Positions 24,315 to 34,113 of a stretch of DNA of 64,000 bases are shown one piece after another. A program made the translations under genes and the position numbers. The notes under the pieces were generated by a model that was given only the letters and a program-made list of their open reading frames with translations, had not been told where the DNA came from and ran no database searches. Location of the stretch: positions 186,001-250,000 of the forward strand of contig NZ_ML660166.1 in assembly GCF_007004725.1 (NCBI RefSeq), written 5' to 3'. Positions within the stretch are counted from its first letter, which is position 1, and each line of letters begins with the position of its first letter. The DNA is from Aliikangiella coralliicola (lineage in GTDB: Bacteria; Pseudomonadota; Gammaproteobacteria; Enterobacterales; Kangiellaceae).

Positions 24315-26018
24315 CTAAGAGTGAAAATCAAGCCCATTATTAACAGCTTTTACATAGTTTTTACGAATAACAAAATCGCCAAAATGCTCCTCTTGATTTC
24401 GTTCTTCAGAATAATCTTTTAAGATTGGTTCCAATTCCGACAAAATCTGTTGCTCGTTGATATTTTCGCGATAAAGTTTGTTTAATCGATGCCCCGTATG
24501 ACTGGCACCAAGATACAAATTGTATTTTCCGGGTGCTTTACCAACCATGCCAATCTCACCTAAAAATGGTCGCCCACAGCCATTAGGGCAGCCGGTCATG
24601 CGTACATTGATTGGTAAAGATTTAATTGAGTATTTGTCCAAAAGCACTTCTAGTTTGTCGATGAAAGTCGGTAAGTAGCGCTCTGCTTCTGACATCGCCA
24701 AAGAACAGGTCGGAAAAGCCACACAGGCAATTGAGTTCAATCGAGTCGGCGACTCTGTTTCACCAATACTGATTTCAAACTTCTTCAATAGCGCTTCTAC
24801 TTTTGGTTTTGTTTCAGGTTTGATATCACTGATAATCATATTCTGGTTAGGTGATATTCGAAATTGCCCGTCATGAATTTTTGCAATTTCAAGTAAACCA
24901 GTGAAAAGCTTTTTCTCGTCTGTATCGACAATACGGCCACTATGGATATATAAAGTCAGGTGCCAATTACCTTTTTCATCTTGCATCCAACCATAGCGAT
25001 CACCATTGTGAACAAATTCAAACGGTTTAGCTTCAGCCAACTCATAGCCTACATAAGCAGATAGCTTTTGCTTGAAACCTTCTAAACCAAGTGTATCGAC
25101 CGTATATTTCAGCCGCGCGTGCTTACGCACTTCTCGATTTCCAAAATCTCGTTGCACTTTCACAACGTTTTCAGAAATATCTAGTACTTGATCCAATGTG
25201 CAGAATCCAATCACGTCAGCGACTCTCGGATAGGTTGTTTCATCTCCATGGGAACTCCCCATGCCACCACCAATTGTCACGTTAAATCCAATAAGCTTTT
25301 CATCTTCGATAATGGCAATAAAACCTAAATCGTTGGCATAAACATCAACATCATTGTAGGGAGGTATCGCAATTGCCGTTTTGAATTTTCGTGGCAAATA
25401 AGTTTCGCCATAAATTGGCTCTTGAGACGACTCAACTTTCTCTCCATCTAACCAAATTTCATGATAGGCTTTGGTTTTAGGAAGCAGATGCTCACTGATT
25501 TTTTTTGCCCAATCAAACACTTCAGCATGAACGGCGGAAGTCTGTGGTAAAGGGTTACTCATCACGTTTCGATTCACATCGCCACATGCTGCAATGGTAT
25601 CCAGCATTGACTGATTAATACCAGCAATAGTAGTTTTTAAATTGCGCTTAAATACTCCATGCCACTGATAGGCCTGTCGTGTTGTCAAACGCAAACTACC
25701 GCTAGAATACTGAGTCGCGAGATTAGCCATTTGAATATATTGTTCAGAAGTTGCCACACCACCAGGAACGCGAGCACGGATCATAAATGAATACAGTGGT
25801 TCCAGTTTCTGTTTGCGTCGCTCGTTACGCAGGTCACGATCATCTTGCTGATAAATACCGTGAAATTTAATCAACATTAAATCATCATCAGCAACCGAAC
25901 CTGTCACAGGATTCTTTAAGCTAGGCGTAATGGTTCCGCGCAGATAATCACTTTCTACTTTAATTCTTTCAACATCTGAATGCGTTGACGGATCATATTT
26001 TGTTTGTTCAATTGCCAT
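24315..26018 (-). CDS. cysI: sulfite reductase (NADPH) hemoprotein beta subunit
   Basis: A 567-residue siroheme and iron-sulfur protein that reduces sulfite to sulfide with electrons from CysJ. The cluster/siroheme cysteines occur as CVAFPTCSLAMSEAER and RMTGCPNGCGRP, the full C-x5-C and C-x3-C pattern. Substrate and cofactor arginines lie in LRLTTRQAYQWHGV and the internal repeat ISPNQNMIISD is present. It starts 2 bp after the cysJ stop and ends just before the cysH ribosome site, so it is the middle gene of cysJIH. Confidence 0.96.
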   Translation of the reverse strand: MAIEQTKYDPSTHSDVERIKVESDYLRGTITPSLKNPVTGSVADDDLMLIKFHGIYQQDDRDLRNERRKQKLEPLYSFMIRARVPGGVATSEQYIQMANLATQYSSGSLRLTTRQAYQWHGVFKRNLKTTIAGINQSMLDTIAACGDVNRNVMSNPLPQTSAVHAEVFDWAKKISEHLLPKTKAYHEIWLDGEKVESSQEPIYGETYLPRKFKTAIAIPPYNDVDVYANDLGFIAIIEDEKLIGFNVTIGGGMGSSHGDETTYPRVADVIGFCTLDQVLDISENVVKVQRDFGNREVRKHARLKYTVDTLGLEGFKQKLSAYVGYELAEAKPFEFVHNGDRYGWMQDEKGNWHLTLYIHSGRIVDTDEKKLFTGLLEIAKIHDGQFRISPNQNMIISDIKPETKPKVEALLKKFEISIGETESPTRLNSIACVAFPTCSLAMSEAERYLPTFIDKLEVLLDKYSIKSLPINVRMTGCPNGCGRPFLGEIGMVGKAPGKYNLYLGASHTGHRLNKLYRENINEQQILSELEPILKDYSEERNQEEHFGDFVIRKNYVKAVNNGLDFHS

Positions 26019-26020
26019 GA

Positions 26021-27820
26021 TTAATATACATCTCTTTGATATCGCTTTTCTTTCTTAAGCGCCTTGATAAACACTTCAGCGTCTTCTTGTGACTTGCCAC
26101 CCTGCTCTTTCGCAATAGTGATTAACGCACTCTCAACATCTTTAGCCATTCGACTCATGTCACCACAAACATAAATATAAGCTTGCTTTTCATTAATCCA
26201 CTGCCACAGGGATTCTGCGTTTTCTAACAAACGATGTTGAACATAAACTTTCTCAGATTGATCGCGTGAAAAAGCAACGCTTAAGTGAGTGAGTAATCCG
26301 TCCTTAAGATAATTCTGTAATTCAACCTGGTATAAAAAGTCAGTATTGAAATTAGGGTTGCCGAAGAAAAGCCAGTTTTCTCCGCTTGAAGATATTTCTT
26401 GGCGTTCTTGTAAGAATGCTCGGAAAGGTGCAATCCCAGTACCTGGACCTATCATAATAACTGGCTGATCGTTTTCTGGAAGTTTAAAGTGGCGGTTCTC
26501 ATCAACAAAAACTAACACTTCATCATCTTCCTGAAGGGCTTCAATCAAGAAGTGGCTTGCCGTTCCATAGCGAGTTCCATTGTCATTTTCAGATTGTTGC
26601 AACCCGACGGTTAAATGAACTTCTTCAGGAGCCGCTTGTAAACTCGACGCGATAGAATACATTCTTGGTTTAATCGGCTTGAGTAAATCCACCAATTGTT
26701 GCGCTTCCAGTTTTTTCGGTGAAAACCGAATCACATCAACCAACTGGTTGTTTTTGATAAAATTCAAATAATTTTCAGCAACGATCTCTCGTAACGCATC
26801 TGAATTAGTGAGTTCGGCATATTGCGACACAAATTCTTTATTAACCAAAGAAATTTCGAGGTTCTCAGTAAGTGCCTGAACCAGTGTTTTAGTGCCCTCT
26901 TTGAGAGCAATCTGCTCATCACCCGTTAACTCGGTTAGTGTCAAGATCTCGGAAACCACCTCGGCATTATTCTTCGCCCAAACGCCCAGAGAATCTCCTG
27001 GTAAATAGTTTATGCCAGAGCCTTCCAAAGATAACTCGAGATGATTAATGTGTTTTATCGAACCACGGCCGGTAATTTTCTGATTTTCGAGAACTGTCGC
27101 AGTAAAAGGATTGGCTTTAGTCCACTCACAGGCAGGGTTCGCTGTTGTAATGTTTTGAACATCGGCTGTTGGCGCAAAATCTGAAAGTAGCGCAACTTCA
27201 TCAACAACTTTTGCAATCCATTCTGCAGCTGGCGCATCATAATCTAAATCACAATCAACCCGCTCAACTAAGGATTGAGAGCCGAGCTTGCTAAATGCCT
27301 GGTCGAAATCTTTACCGGTTTGGCAGAAGAATTCGTAGCTAGAATCACCCAGGCTAAGAACGGCGTGTCGTACACCTTCTAACTTAGGTGCTCGTTTGCC
27401 AAGTACATACTCGTGGAAGTCAATTGCATCATCAGGTGGCTCGCCTTCACCGTGTGTTGAAGCGATCATCAAAATGACCTGTTGCTCTTTGAGCTTGTTG
27501 CTTTTGAAATCTGCCACTGATGCTAATTCGGCATCGATGCCTTTTTGGCCCAGATTTTGGTGCAGCAATTCTGCCAAGTCTTGCGCATTACCGGATTGAG
27601 AAGCGTAAAGAACCACTGTTTTTAGCGCGACGGGCGCTTGTGAAACAGCAGCAGCGGTTGGCAAAATGCTCGACTCGACACCTGTGTGCTTGGCATCTGC
27701 GAGCCCAGAGCAATAACCACTTAACCAGTAGAGTTCTTTACTATCGAACTTCTGCACCGTCTCAAGGAGATCGGGGTTTAATGGCAGTGCATTGTGAGGA
27801 AGGTCAACTTTTTTATTCAC
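26021..27820 (-). CDS. cysJ: sulfite reductase (NADPH) flavoprotein alpha subunit
   Basis: A 599-residue diflavin reductase. Order of domains: FMN-binding flavodoxin-like (about 65-210, LYASQSGNAQDLAELL), connecting domain, FAD domain (RMYSIASSL, YGTASHFL) and NADPH domain (MIGPGTGIAPFRAFLQER, YVCGDMSRMAKDV), ending KRYQRDVY as in E. coli CysJ. It passes electrons from NADPH to CysI. It is the first gene of the operon; the 158-bp upstream gap is AT-rich and would hold the promoter, but I could not pick out a CysB site. Confidence 0.96.
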   Translation of the reverse strand: MNKKVDLPHNALPLNPDLLETVQKFDSKELYWLSGYCSGLADAKHTGVESSILPTAAAVSQAPVALKTVVLYASQSGNAQDLAELLHQNLGQKGIDAELASVADFKSNKLKEQQVILMIASTHGEGEPPDDAIDFHEYVLGKRAPKLEGVRHAVLSLGDSSYEFFCQTGKDFDQAFSKLGSQSLVERVDCDLDYDAPAAEWIAKVVDEVALLSDFAPTADVQNITTANPACEWTKANPFTATVLENQKITGRGSIKHINHLELSLEGSGINYLPGDSLGVWAKNNAEVVSEILTLTELTGDEQIALKEGTKTLVQALTENLEISLVNKEFVSQYAELTNSDALREIVAENYLNFIKNNQLVDVIRFSPKKLEAQQLVDLLKPIKPRMYSIASSLQAAPEEVHLTVGLQQSENDNGTRYGTASHFLIEALQEDDEVLVFVDENRHFKLPENDQPVIMIGPGTGIAPFRAFLQERQEISSSGENWLFFGNPNFNTDFLYQVELQNYLKDGLLTHLSVAFSRDQSEKVYVQHRLLENAESLWQWINEKQAYIYVCGDMSRMAKDVESALITIAKEQGGKSQEDAEVFIKALKKEKRYQRDVY

Positions 27821-27978
27821 AATATCTATTCAATTAATGATAATTGAACAGAATTTTGAGCCTGTCAGCTAATTTCGACCACTAATTATCGGCTATTGGG
27901 TAATAACCACTGGTAATGTAATGATTAACTTTTCCGTCACTCTTAATAGAAAACAAGATTCCTGTCTTTAACGCGCTT

Positions 27979-29832
27979 TTAGCTAGCCTTCAAGAATGCC
28001 CGAAACTCGTCTTGCGACAAGGGTTTACAAAAATGATATCCCTGGGCACAATCACAATTCAACTTTTTTAGATACTCTCGCTGTTCGTCATTCTCAACCC
28101 CTTCGGCAATCACAGAAATCCCCATACTATGACCCATTGCTACAATGGTTTGTGCGGTCGAATTTAGTTGGTTGGTTGTTGTAATTTCATCAACAAAAGA
28201 TCGGTCAATTTTGATCGTTGAAACCGGTAACTTATTTAAATGGGCAATCGACGAGCTACCAGTACCATAATCATCAATGGAAACGCCTACTCCCAGGCGT
28301 CCGATATGACCAATTTCACGGACGACACGCGCCGATTTTTCCATCGCTGCCGATTCGGTTATTTCGACATCAAGGTTTTTAGCCGGAAAACCTGTTTCGC
28401 TGAGCATCCGAGAAAGTTCATCACCGGCGCCTGCATTAAGCTGCCTGGCTGATAAATTAATGGACAACTTAAATTCAGGAATACCCTGCGACCACCAACT
28501 CATGCACTGAGTCAGCGCTTGTTCCGTCACTATTCCCCCAATTTTGGGTATTAACCCTGTTTCCTCGGCAATGGGAATAAATTCCTCCGGACCAATCACG
28601 CCCCGAACGGGATGCTGCCATCTGGCTAAAACTTCAACGCCGACCAAACGCTCGGTATCCAGCTCAAATATTGGTTGATAATAAGCTTTAATTTCACCAC
28701 TGTTTACAGCATTTGATAGCTCTACAGCCAGCTTTTGTCGAGATTGAATAAAGTCGCTTAAAGACGACTTAAAAAACAAATATTTGTTCTTTCCTTCAAA
28801 TTTCGCCTTGTACATTGCTTTGTCAGCATATTGCATTAATTGCGCGGCATTAAGAGAATCTTGAGGATAGATACTAATCCCTATGCTGGCCGATATAGCC
28901 CAGTGAGAATGGCCATAACTCTCCTTCTCAACGGCATTTAAAATCTTTTCTGCGATGTGAGAAAGTTCGGTGGTTTCACCAAAATCTTCGACAAGTAACA
29001 CAAACTCATCTCCGCCAAACCGAGCAAGAGAATCTTCTTTGCGTAAGCAAGATTCCATCTTCTGAGCAACAGACTGCAAGACTTTATCGCCTGCTTCATG
29101 ACCGCGATTATCATTAACCTGTTTAAAATTATCTAAATCGATAAATAAAATTGCTAGTGAAGTATCTTTACGCGAACAGAGATCAATTGCATGCTCTAAG
29201 CGTTCGTAAAAATTCTTACGGTTGGGTAGCCCGGTCAAATTATCGTAGTGCGCTGCTTGCTGAAGCTTTTCTTCTTCCTTCTCCCGCAGCAACACAATGC
29301 TTGCTAAATTGGCGGCAGTTTCAAGTAACAATCGATAAAACTCATTGGCTTCTCTTTTTTCAAACATTGACAGCGCAAAAGATCCAATGACATTTTCATT
29401 AGAGTCACGAATTGGAATAGACCAACAAGCGATGACTTTAAACTCTCTGGCAAAATCTCGTAATCCCTCCCATCTCAAATCTTCCTCGGTGTTAATTACA
29501 AACTGTGGGGTTTGTTCGTAAACTGCGGTGCCGCAAGAACCTTGTTTTTTTCCAGGCACCATACCATTTAATTGATCCACTGCGTCTTGAGGAAGACTTG
29601 GGGCAGCCCTAACGAGCAACTGAGTCCGAGACTGGTTGTAAAGCATAATACTCGCGGCCGAGTTTTGAAGAATTTTTTCAGCCGAGATACAAAGTTGCTC
29701 TAGTGCGTGCTGATAATTATTTTGGCGCACGACAACTTCTAGAATATCTTTTTGTACTTTGAGTAGTTGGTTGGCTTGTTGATGATTTAATTGGGACACA
29801 GACGAGCTTTTGATACTACCAGGACGTTCCAT
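27979..29832 (-). CDS. GAF-GGDEF-EAL cyclic-di-GMP protein
   Basis: A 617-residue soluble protein. A GAF domain spans about 25-175 (SCGTAVYEQTPQFVI, VIACWSIPIRD), followed by a short coiled coil. The GGDEF domain has an intact GGDEF at 273-277 and inhibitory RKED at 264-267, so cyclase activity is possible. The EAL domain (about 360-617) carries ExL as EVL at 400-402, the DDYGTGSSS metal and loop-6 motif, IKIDRSF and AEGVEN. Both domains look catalytically competent; net activity may depend on the GAF ligand. It stands alone, convergent with nothing and upstream of a long gene-free stretch. Confidence 0.92.
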   Translation of the reverse strand: MERPGSIKSSSVSQLNHQQANQLLKVQKDILEVVVRQNNYQHALEQLCISAEKILQNSAASIMLYNQSRTQLLVRAAPSLPQDAVDQLNGMVPGKKQGSCGTAVYEQTPQFVINTEEDLRWEGLRDFAREFKVIACWSIPIRDSNENVIGSFALSMFEKREANEFYRLLLETAANLASIVLLREKEEEKLQQAAHYDNLTGLPNRKNFYERLEHAIDLCSRKDTSLAILFIDLDNFKQVNDNRGHEAGDKVLQSVAQKMESCLRKEDSLARFGGDEFVLLVEDFGETTELSHIAEKILNAVEKESYGHSHWAISASIGISIYPQDSLNAAQLMQYADKAMYKAKFEGKNKYLFFKSSLSDFIQSRQKLAVELSNAVNSGEIKAYYQPIFELDTERLVGVEVLARWQHPVRGVIGPEEFIPIAEETGLIPKIGGIVTEQALTQCMSWWSQGIPEFKLSINLSARQLNAGAGDELSRMLSETGFPAKNLDVEITESAAMEKSARVVREIGHIGRLGVGVSIDDYGTGSSSIAHLNKLPVSTIKIDRSFVDEITTTNQLNSTAQTIVAMGHSMGISVIAEGVENDEQREYLKKLNCDCAQGYHFCKPLSQDEFRAFLKAS

Positions 29833-30235
29833 GCAATCGACCTCTCCATTTAATACACGATTTACTTACTGCAGAAGGTTACTTTAAGCCACAACCAGGA
29901 TAGATTCCATTTCGTCGTTAGATATATAGCTTAATAGACACAGAGCGCAGTGAGTTTATTACTAATTAGTATAACAAAACTCAGGCAATGAATAAATTCG
30001 TGGGATTTGTTTAAGTGAGATAAGGGGGAAACAGCTTAAAATATACTAGTTCTCCAAAAAACAACGGTGCCGGACCAATGTCCCTCATTATGACCCTAGC
30101 GATAAAAACAGGCCTGCGATCGCTCAACACGACTCAACGCTCCTAAATCTATAGATTATTGCGTATTCAGGAAATATTTTGCAAACCTAACCGTTTAACA
30201 GACGAGTAAAGCCAAACCATAAAGGAAGCAGCTAA
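29833..30235. other. 403-bp gene-free stretch
   Basis: This is the upstream region of both the GAF-GGDEF-EAL gene (minus) and the zinc-ribbon gene (plus), so it holds divergent promoters. I saw no convincing operator, repeat, hairpin or additional reading frame. Confidence 0.5.
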
Positions 30236-30415
30236 ATGATTGAAATAATTGAAGAAGCAACCGAAAAACCGATTTGCCCACACTGTGAACAGAGTATTAG
30301 TAAAATATTGGCGAATAAAATCAAAAGTACGTTTGGTGTGCGCTATTTATATTTTTGTAGCAAATGCAGAAAAACGCTTGGTATATCTCATCGAAAAGGG
30401 TTCTGGATGGGATAA
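30236..30415 (+). CDS. 59-residue zinc-ribbon protein
   Basis: A very small gene. AAGGA is 9 nt before ATG 30236. The product has two CxxC knuckles, CPHC (14-17) and CSKC (41-44), separated by 23 residues, and a basic C-terminus ending HRKGFWMG. FGVRYLYFC before the second knuckle completes a zinc-ribbon-like beta hairpin. I think similar small proteins occur in other marine gammaproteobacteria, but I cannot name a family or function; nucleic-acid or protein binding is a guess. A different 68-codon frame at 30249-30455 overlaps it and is its shadow. Confidence 0.75.
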   Translation: MIEIIEEATEKPICPHCEQSISKILANKIKSTFGVRYLYFCSKCRKTLGISHRKGFWMG

Positions 30416-30516
30416 AGAATCGGGGAAAAACGCTGGTGACATTTTTATCAAATAAAGAGTCTAGAAACTCTGGAGATTAAAATGAAGAATCTCAATGAAA
30501 AAAGTATCACGCAACG

Positions 30517-30545
30517 AAAAAAGCCCCAGAGATACTCTCTGAGGC
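30517..30545 (-). terminator. terminator of the tRNA-Ser gene
   Basis: On the minus strand GCCTCAGAG-AGTAT-CTCTGGGGC is followed by TTTTTTC. It is about 35 nt after the mature tRNA-Ser end and explains 3' processing. On the plus strand the same hairpin is followed by TTTCGATTTT, so it may weakly terminate the zinc-ribbon gene as well. Confidence 0.8.
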
Positions 30546-30579
30546 TTTCGATTTTAACGCATTGAAAACAATGCAAATA

Positions 30580-30670
30580 TGGCGGAGGGATAGGGATTCG
30601 AACCCTAGATGGGCTATTAACCCATGCCGGTTTTCAAGACCGGTGCATTCAACCGCTCTGCCATCCCTCC
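30580..30670 (-). tRNA. tRNA-Ser (UGA)
   Basis: A 91-nt class II tRNA on the minus strand. Acceptor GGAGGGA pairs with UCCCUCC, discriminator G, CCA encoded. The anticodon stem CCGGU/ACCGG encloses loop CUUGAAA, giving anticodon UGA. The long variable arm pairs AUGGGUU with AGCCCAU. It lies next to yccA, as serT does in E. coli. Confidence 0.97.
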
Positions 30671-30914
30671 GTTGAGCGTTGAGGGGCGCATACTACCGGA
30701 TTATTTCACAGGGGAAAAGCCTATTTTGAAAAAAAATTGTAGTTTTTTTATGATAGCTTAATATTTAGCCAAATCTTGTTACAAATTGGGTAAAAATACT
30801 TGACCAGAACACTTGGGATCATTATGTTGAACCCTTACTATTAATATAAGTCTAACGACCTAGTTATATTTAAGTCATATACGCTTAGTTATCTGTTAAA
30901 ACAGGAGTTTATCA

Positions 30915-31598
30915 ATGCAATCAAATTCGCCGGTAATCGAAAGAACGCGCGGTCAATCGATTGAGGTTAATAAGGTTCTCAAGAACACCTATTTGTTGTT
31001 ATCAGCAACCTTATTATTTAGTGGGGCAATGGCTGGAGTTGCCATGGCCTTGAACGTAGGCTTTATTCCTTTCTGGGCTTACCTGATTGGCTTATTTGGA
31101 ATGACATTTCTAATCCATAAAACAGCGAATAGCGCTATGGGTATAGTGATGACATTCGTATTTACTGGATTCCTCGGTTTTTATGCGGGACCAATAATTA
31201 ATTACTACGTCTCAACAGGCGGCGCCAATATTGTGGTACAAGCACTTGCAGGAACAGGGTTAATCTTTTTCGCGCTTTCTGGCTATGTTTTGAAAACAAA
31301 GAAAGATTTTACTTTTATGCGCGGCTTCTTATTTACTGGAGTTACCGTCGTATTTTTCGCCATTATTTTTTACTACATCGGTAGCGCGTTCTTCGGACTG
31401 CACATCTCTGGCTTCTCGTTAGCGATTTCAGCAATTTGTGTTATTTTGATGTCTGCCTTTATTTTGTACGACACGAGTAGCATTATCAGAGGTGAAGAAA
31501 CTAACTACGTGCTTGCAACTGTATCCATGTACATGAATATCTACGTGTTGTTTATGCACTTACTGAACCTATTGTCAGCACTATCTGGTGATGATTAA
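30915..31598 (+). CDS. yccA: Bax inhibitor-1 family inner-membrane protein YccA
   Basis: A 227-residue protein with seven hydrophobic segments, the BI-1/YccA family layout. The first helix follows VNKVLKNTYLLLSATLLFSG and the signature ILYDTSSIIRGEETNYVLAT with its acidic residues lies in the last third. In E. coli YccA is a substrate and inhibitor of the membrane protease FtsH. AGGAG lies 8 nt before the ATG. The linkage to tRNA-Ser on one side and the tus genes on the other is conserved, although here gdhA lies in between. Confidence 0.93.
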   Translation: MQSNSPVIERTRGQSIEVNKVLKNTYLLLSATLLFSGAMAGVAMALNVGFIPFWAYLIGLFGMTFLIHKTANSAMGIVMTFVFTGFLGFYAGPIINYYVSTGGANIVVQALAGTGLIFFALSGYVLKTKKDFTFMRGFLFTGVTVVFFAIIFYYIGSAFFGLHISGFSLAISAICVILMSAFILYDTSSIIRGEETNYVLATVSMYMNIYVLFMHLLNLLSALSGDD

Positions 31599-31626
31599 GA
31601 TTTAGTTAGTAAGAGTATTAAAAAAA

Positions 31627-31650
31627 GCCCATCTCAAGATGGGCTTTTTT
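31627..31650. terminator. bidirectional terminator between yccA and gdhA
   Basis: A 7-8-bp stem GCCCATCT/AGATGGGC with loop CA, preceded by an A-run and followed by TTTTTT. The symmetric A and T tracts let it end yccA on the plus strand and gdhA on the minus strand. Confidence 0.88.
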
Positions 31651-31694
31651 ATGCATCAATTAATTTGACGAGAAACCGGATTTTATTAAATCGT

Positions 31695-33041
31695 TTATAC
31701 AACGCCATAAGCGAGCATCGCGTTGGCGACTTTTACGAAACCTGCCACGTTAGCGCCTTTAACGTAATCGACATAATCCCCTTCGTCACCATATTTCATG
31801 CACTGCTGATGAATTCCAGACATGATATTTTTTAGTCGCTCGTCTAACTCTTCTCGCGTCCATGAAATGCGCTGACTGTTTTGAGACATTTCTAATCCAG
31901 ATACAGCCACACCACCAGCATTAGAGGCTTTACCAGGTGCATAAAGGATTTTATTGTCGTGGAACACATGAATAGCTTCGATCACCGTTGGCATATTTGC
32001 CCCTTCAGCGATCGCGATAACACCATTGGCAACCAGATTTTTCGCGTCATCAACGTTAATTTCATTCTGAGTAGCGCAAGGTAATGCAATGTCGCAGGCT
32101 ATATTCCATGGCTTCTCGCCGGCATAAAACTCGCAGCCATATTTTTCAGCGTATTCGCTAATTCGTCCCCGTTGAACCGTCTTAAGCTCAATAATATACG
32201 CTAGCTTTTCTGCATCAATCCCTTCTGGATCGTGGATGAACCCTGACGAATCCGACATTGTCACCACTTTCCCACCTAGCTGAATAACCTTTTCCGCCGC
32301 ATATTGTGCAACATTACCTGAACCGGAAATAACCGCTGTCTTGCCTTTAATCGAGTCGTCTCTATGCTGTAGCATCAAATCCAAAAAGTACACCGCGCCG
32401 TAACCAGTCGCTTCGGTGCGAATCAAACTTCCACCGAACTCAAGTGACTTACCAGTCAAAGTGCCAGTAAACTCATTTTCCAGACGCTTGTACTGACCGA
32501 AAAGATAACCAATTTCTCTGGCGCCAACACCAATATCACCAGCAGGAATATCACGATTTGGACCAATATGTTTGTGTAGCTCAGTCATAAAGGACTGGCA
32601 AAAACGCATGACTTCCCTATCAGATTTGCCCTTAGGGTCAAAGTCAGCGCCGCCCTTTCCGCCTCCCATTGGGAGTGTAGTGAGGCTATTTTTAAAAACC
32701 TGTTCAAAACCCAAAAATTTAAGAATACTTTGGTTAACTGAAGGGTGAAATCTTAACCCACCTTTGTAAGGGCCGATCGCACTATTATACTGAACCCGGT
32801 AACCTCTGTTGACCTGAATGCGCCCTTCATCGTCTTCCCAACTCACTCGAAAAGAAACGATTCTATCCGGCTCAATCATTCGTTCAAGAATTGAAGCCTG
32901 GTTATAGTGAGGATGCTCATTAATAAAGGGAATAATATCTTCCGCAACTTCCTGAACCGCCTGGTGAAATTCAGTTTCGCCTGGGTTGCGACGCTTAACC
33001 TCTTCGATAAACGAATTGAGGTCTAACTCGTGTTTAGTCAT
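31695..33041 (-). CDS. gdhA: NADP-dependent glutamate dehydrogenase
   Basis: A 448-residue hexameric-type glutamate dehydrogenase, interconverting glutamate and 2-oxoglutarate plus ammonia. The substrate-binding block GPYKGGLRFHPSVN and catalytic PMGGGKGGADFDPKGKSD are intact, and the Rossmann loop is ISGSGNVAQYAAEKV. The length and N-terminus (ERMIEPDRIVSFRVSWEDDE) match the NADP-specific E. coli type used for ammonium assimilation. It is transcribed divergently from tusD across a 237-bp gap in which I see no specific operator. Confidence 0.95.
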   Translation of the reverse strand: MTKHELDLNSFIEEVKRRNPGETEFHQAVQEVAEDIIPFINEHPHYNQASILERMIEPDRIVSFRVSWEDDEGRIQVNRGYRVQYNSAIGPYKGGLRFHPSVNQSILKFLGFEQVFKNSLTTLPMGGGKGGADFDPKGKSDREVMRFCQSFMTELHKHIGPNRDIPAGDIGVGAREIGYLFGQYKRLENEFTGTLTGKSLEFGGSLIRTEATGYGAVYFLDLMLQHRDDSIKGKTAVISGSGNVAQYAAEKVIQLGGKVVTMSDSSGFIHDPEGIDAEKLAYIIELKTVQRGRISEYAEKYGCEFYAGEKPWNIACDIALPCATQNEINVDDAKNLVANGVIAIAEGANMPTVIEAIHVFHDNKILYAPGKASNAGGVAVSGLEMSQNSQRISWTREELDERLKNIMSGIHQQCMKYGDEGDYVDYVKGANVAGFVKVANAMLAYGVV

Positions 33042-33278
33042 TGTTGTGTCTCTTTGGATATTGTGTCGTTAAACTAGCTCTATCTTGTAAAACCAGTAGT
33101 GTCGTCAAAACTTAAATTTATTATTATTGAGCAGGCAATCCTGCTACTGCGCGATTATCTCTATCCAGTATGCTTAAAGAGATTAGACCAGTTAAAAAAT
33201 AGCCATATTTATTAAAAACTTGATTTAAGTTAGGTCATGCAGCAGAATGAGCCGCAACGTGCCAATTGACTAATCACT

Positions 33279-33677
33279 ATGTCAGTTTCTTTTACTATCC
33301 TTGTTACGGGCTCACCGACTAACTCCCAAGCCCACCTGTCTGCATTAAGGTTCGCCAATGCAGTAATCGAAAATAACCACTCGATTAGTAGTGTATTTTT
33401 TTACCAGGAAGCAGTTCATGTAGCTAACGGCTACATTATAAAGCCTTCTGATGAAGCTCAGCTCACGCAAAAGTGGGCAACGCTCTCAGCCGAACACAAC
33501 GTAGAACTACAAGTTTGCGTAGCGGCTGCCAATCGTCGAGGGGTTATTGACGCTAATGAGGCTAGTCTAAATGCCCTGGAGCATCATTCAATACACCCTG
33601 CGTTCTCCATTTTGGGATTAGGACAGTTTGCCGCCAAACTTTCGGAAGCGAAAACTAAAATTGTACAATTCAAATAA
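33279..33677 (+). CDS. tusD: sulfur relay protein TusD (DsrE-like)
   Basis: A 132-residue DsrE-family protein. The persulfide-carrying cysteine is Cys80 in LQVCVAAANRRGVID, the typical TusD context. With TusB and TusC it forms the TusBCD complex that relays sulfur from TusA to TusE for 2-thiouridine in tRNA wobble positions. It is the first gene of tusDCBE; the gap to tusC is 67 bp, the others overlap or nearly touch. The segment GLGQFAAKLSEA near the end is also conserved. Confidence 0.92.
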   Translation: MSVSFTILVTGSPTNSQAHLSALRFANAVIENNHSISSVFFYQEAVHVANGYIIKPSDEAQLTQKWATLSAEHNVELQVCVAAANRRGVIDANEASLNALEHHSIHPAFSILGLGQFAAKLSEAKTKIVQFK

Positions 33678-33744
33678 TGATCGACGCAGTAAAAGTAGCA
33701 CTAAGAAATCAACACAGACACTGCTGAATGGAAAAAACTAAAGC

Positions 33745-34113
33745 ATGACAAATGAACAGATAACGACCTGCATCATTATTAAGTCGCCGCCATTCAGTGC
33801 CATTGATGGGAAAGAAGGTATCGATTTAGCATTAGTGTGTGCGGCTTTCGACCAGCAGGTTAACTTGATTTTCGTTGAGCAAGGTATTTTTCATTTAATC
33901 AAATCTCAAGATAGCAATTGTATTGACGACAAACTACATGATAAACAACTGAACGCCATAGAGTTTTATGACATTGATAAAATCTACGTTGAATCAGAAA
34001 GTTTAGAGAAATTTCACCTGACAGAAAAACATTTGCTAAGCCATGTAGATTGCTTACCTTCATCTGATATAAAAACACTCTGTCATTCAGCTAACCAAAC
34101 GGTCATTTTCTAA
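33745..34113 (+). CDS. tusC: sulfur relay protein TusC (DsrF-like)
   Basis: A 122-residue DsrE/F-family protein. The conserved start is IIKSPPFSAIDGKEGIDLAL, followed by AFDQQVNLIFVEQGIFHL. As in other TusC proteins it has a structural role in the TusBCD hexamer. Its last base is the first base of tusB (TAATG), so translation is coupled. Sequence conservation is weaker than in TusD; the assignment rests also on operon order. Confidence 0.88.
   Translation: MTNEQITTCIIIKSPPFSAIDGKEGIDLALVCAAFDQQVNLIFVEQGIFHLIKSQDSNCIDDKLHDKQLNAIEFYDIDKIYVESESLEKFHLTEKHLLSHVDCLPSSDIKTLCHSANQTVIF

Noticed and set aside
30249-30455. 68-codon frame on the plus strand
   Set aside because: It overlaps the zinc-ribbon gene in another frame, has no ribosome site and a composition typical of a shadow frame, while the other frame shows paired CxxC motifs.
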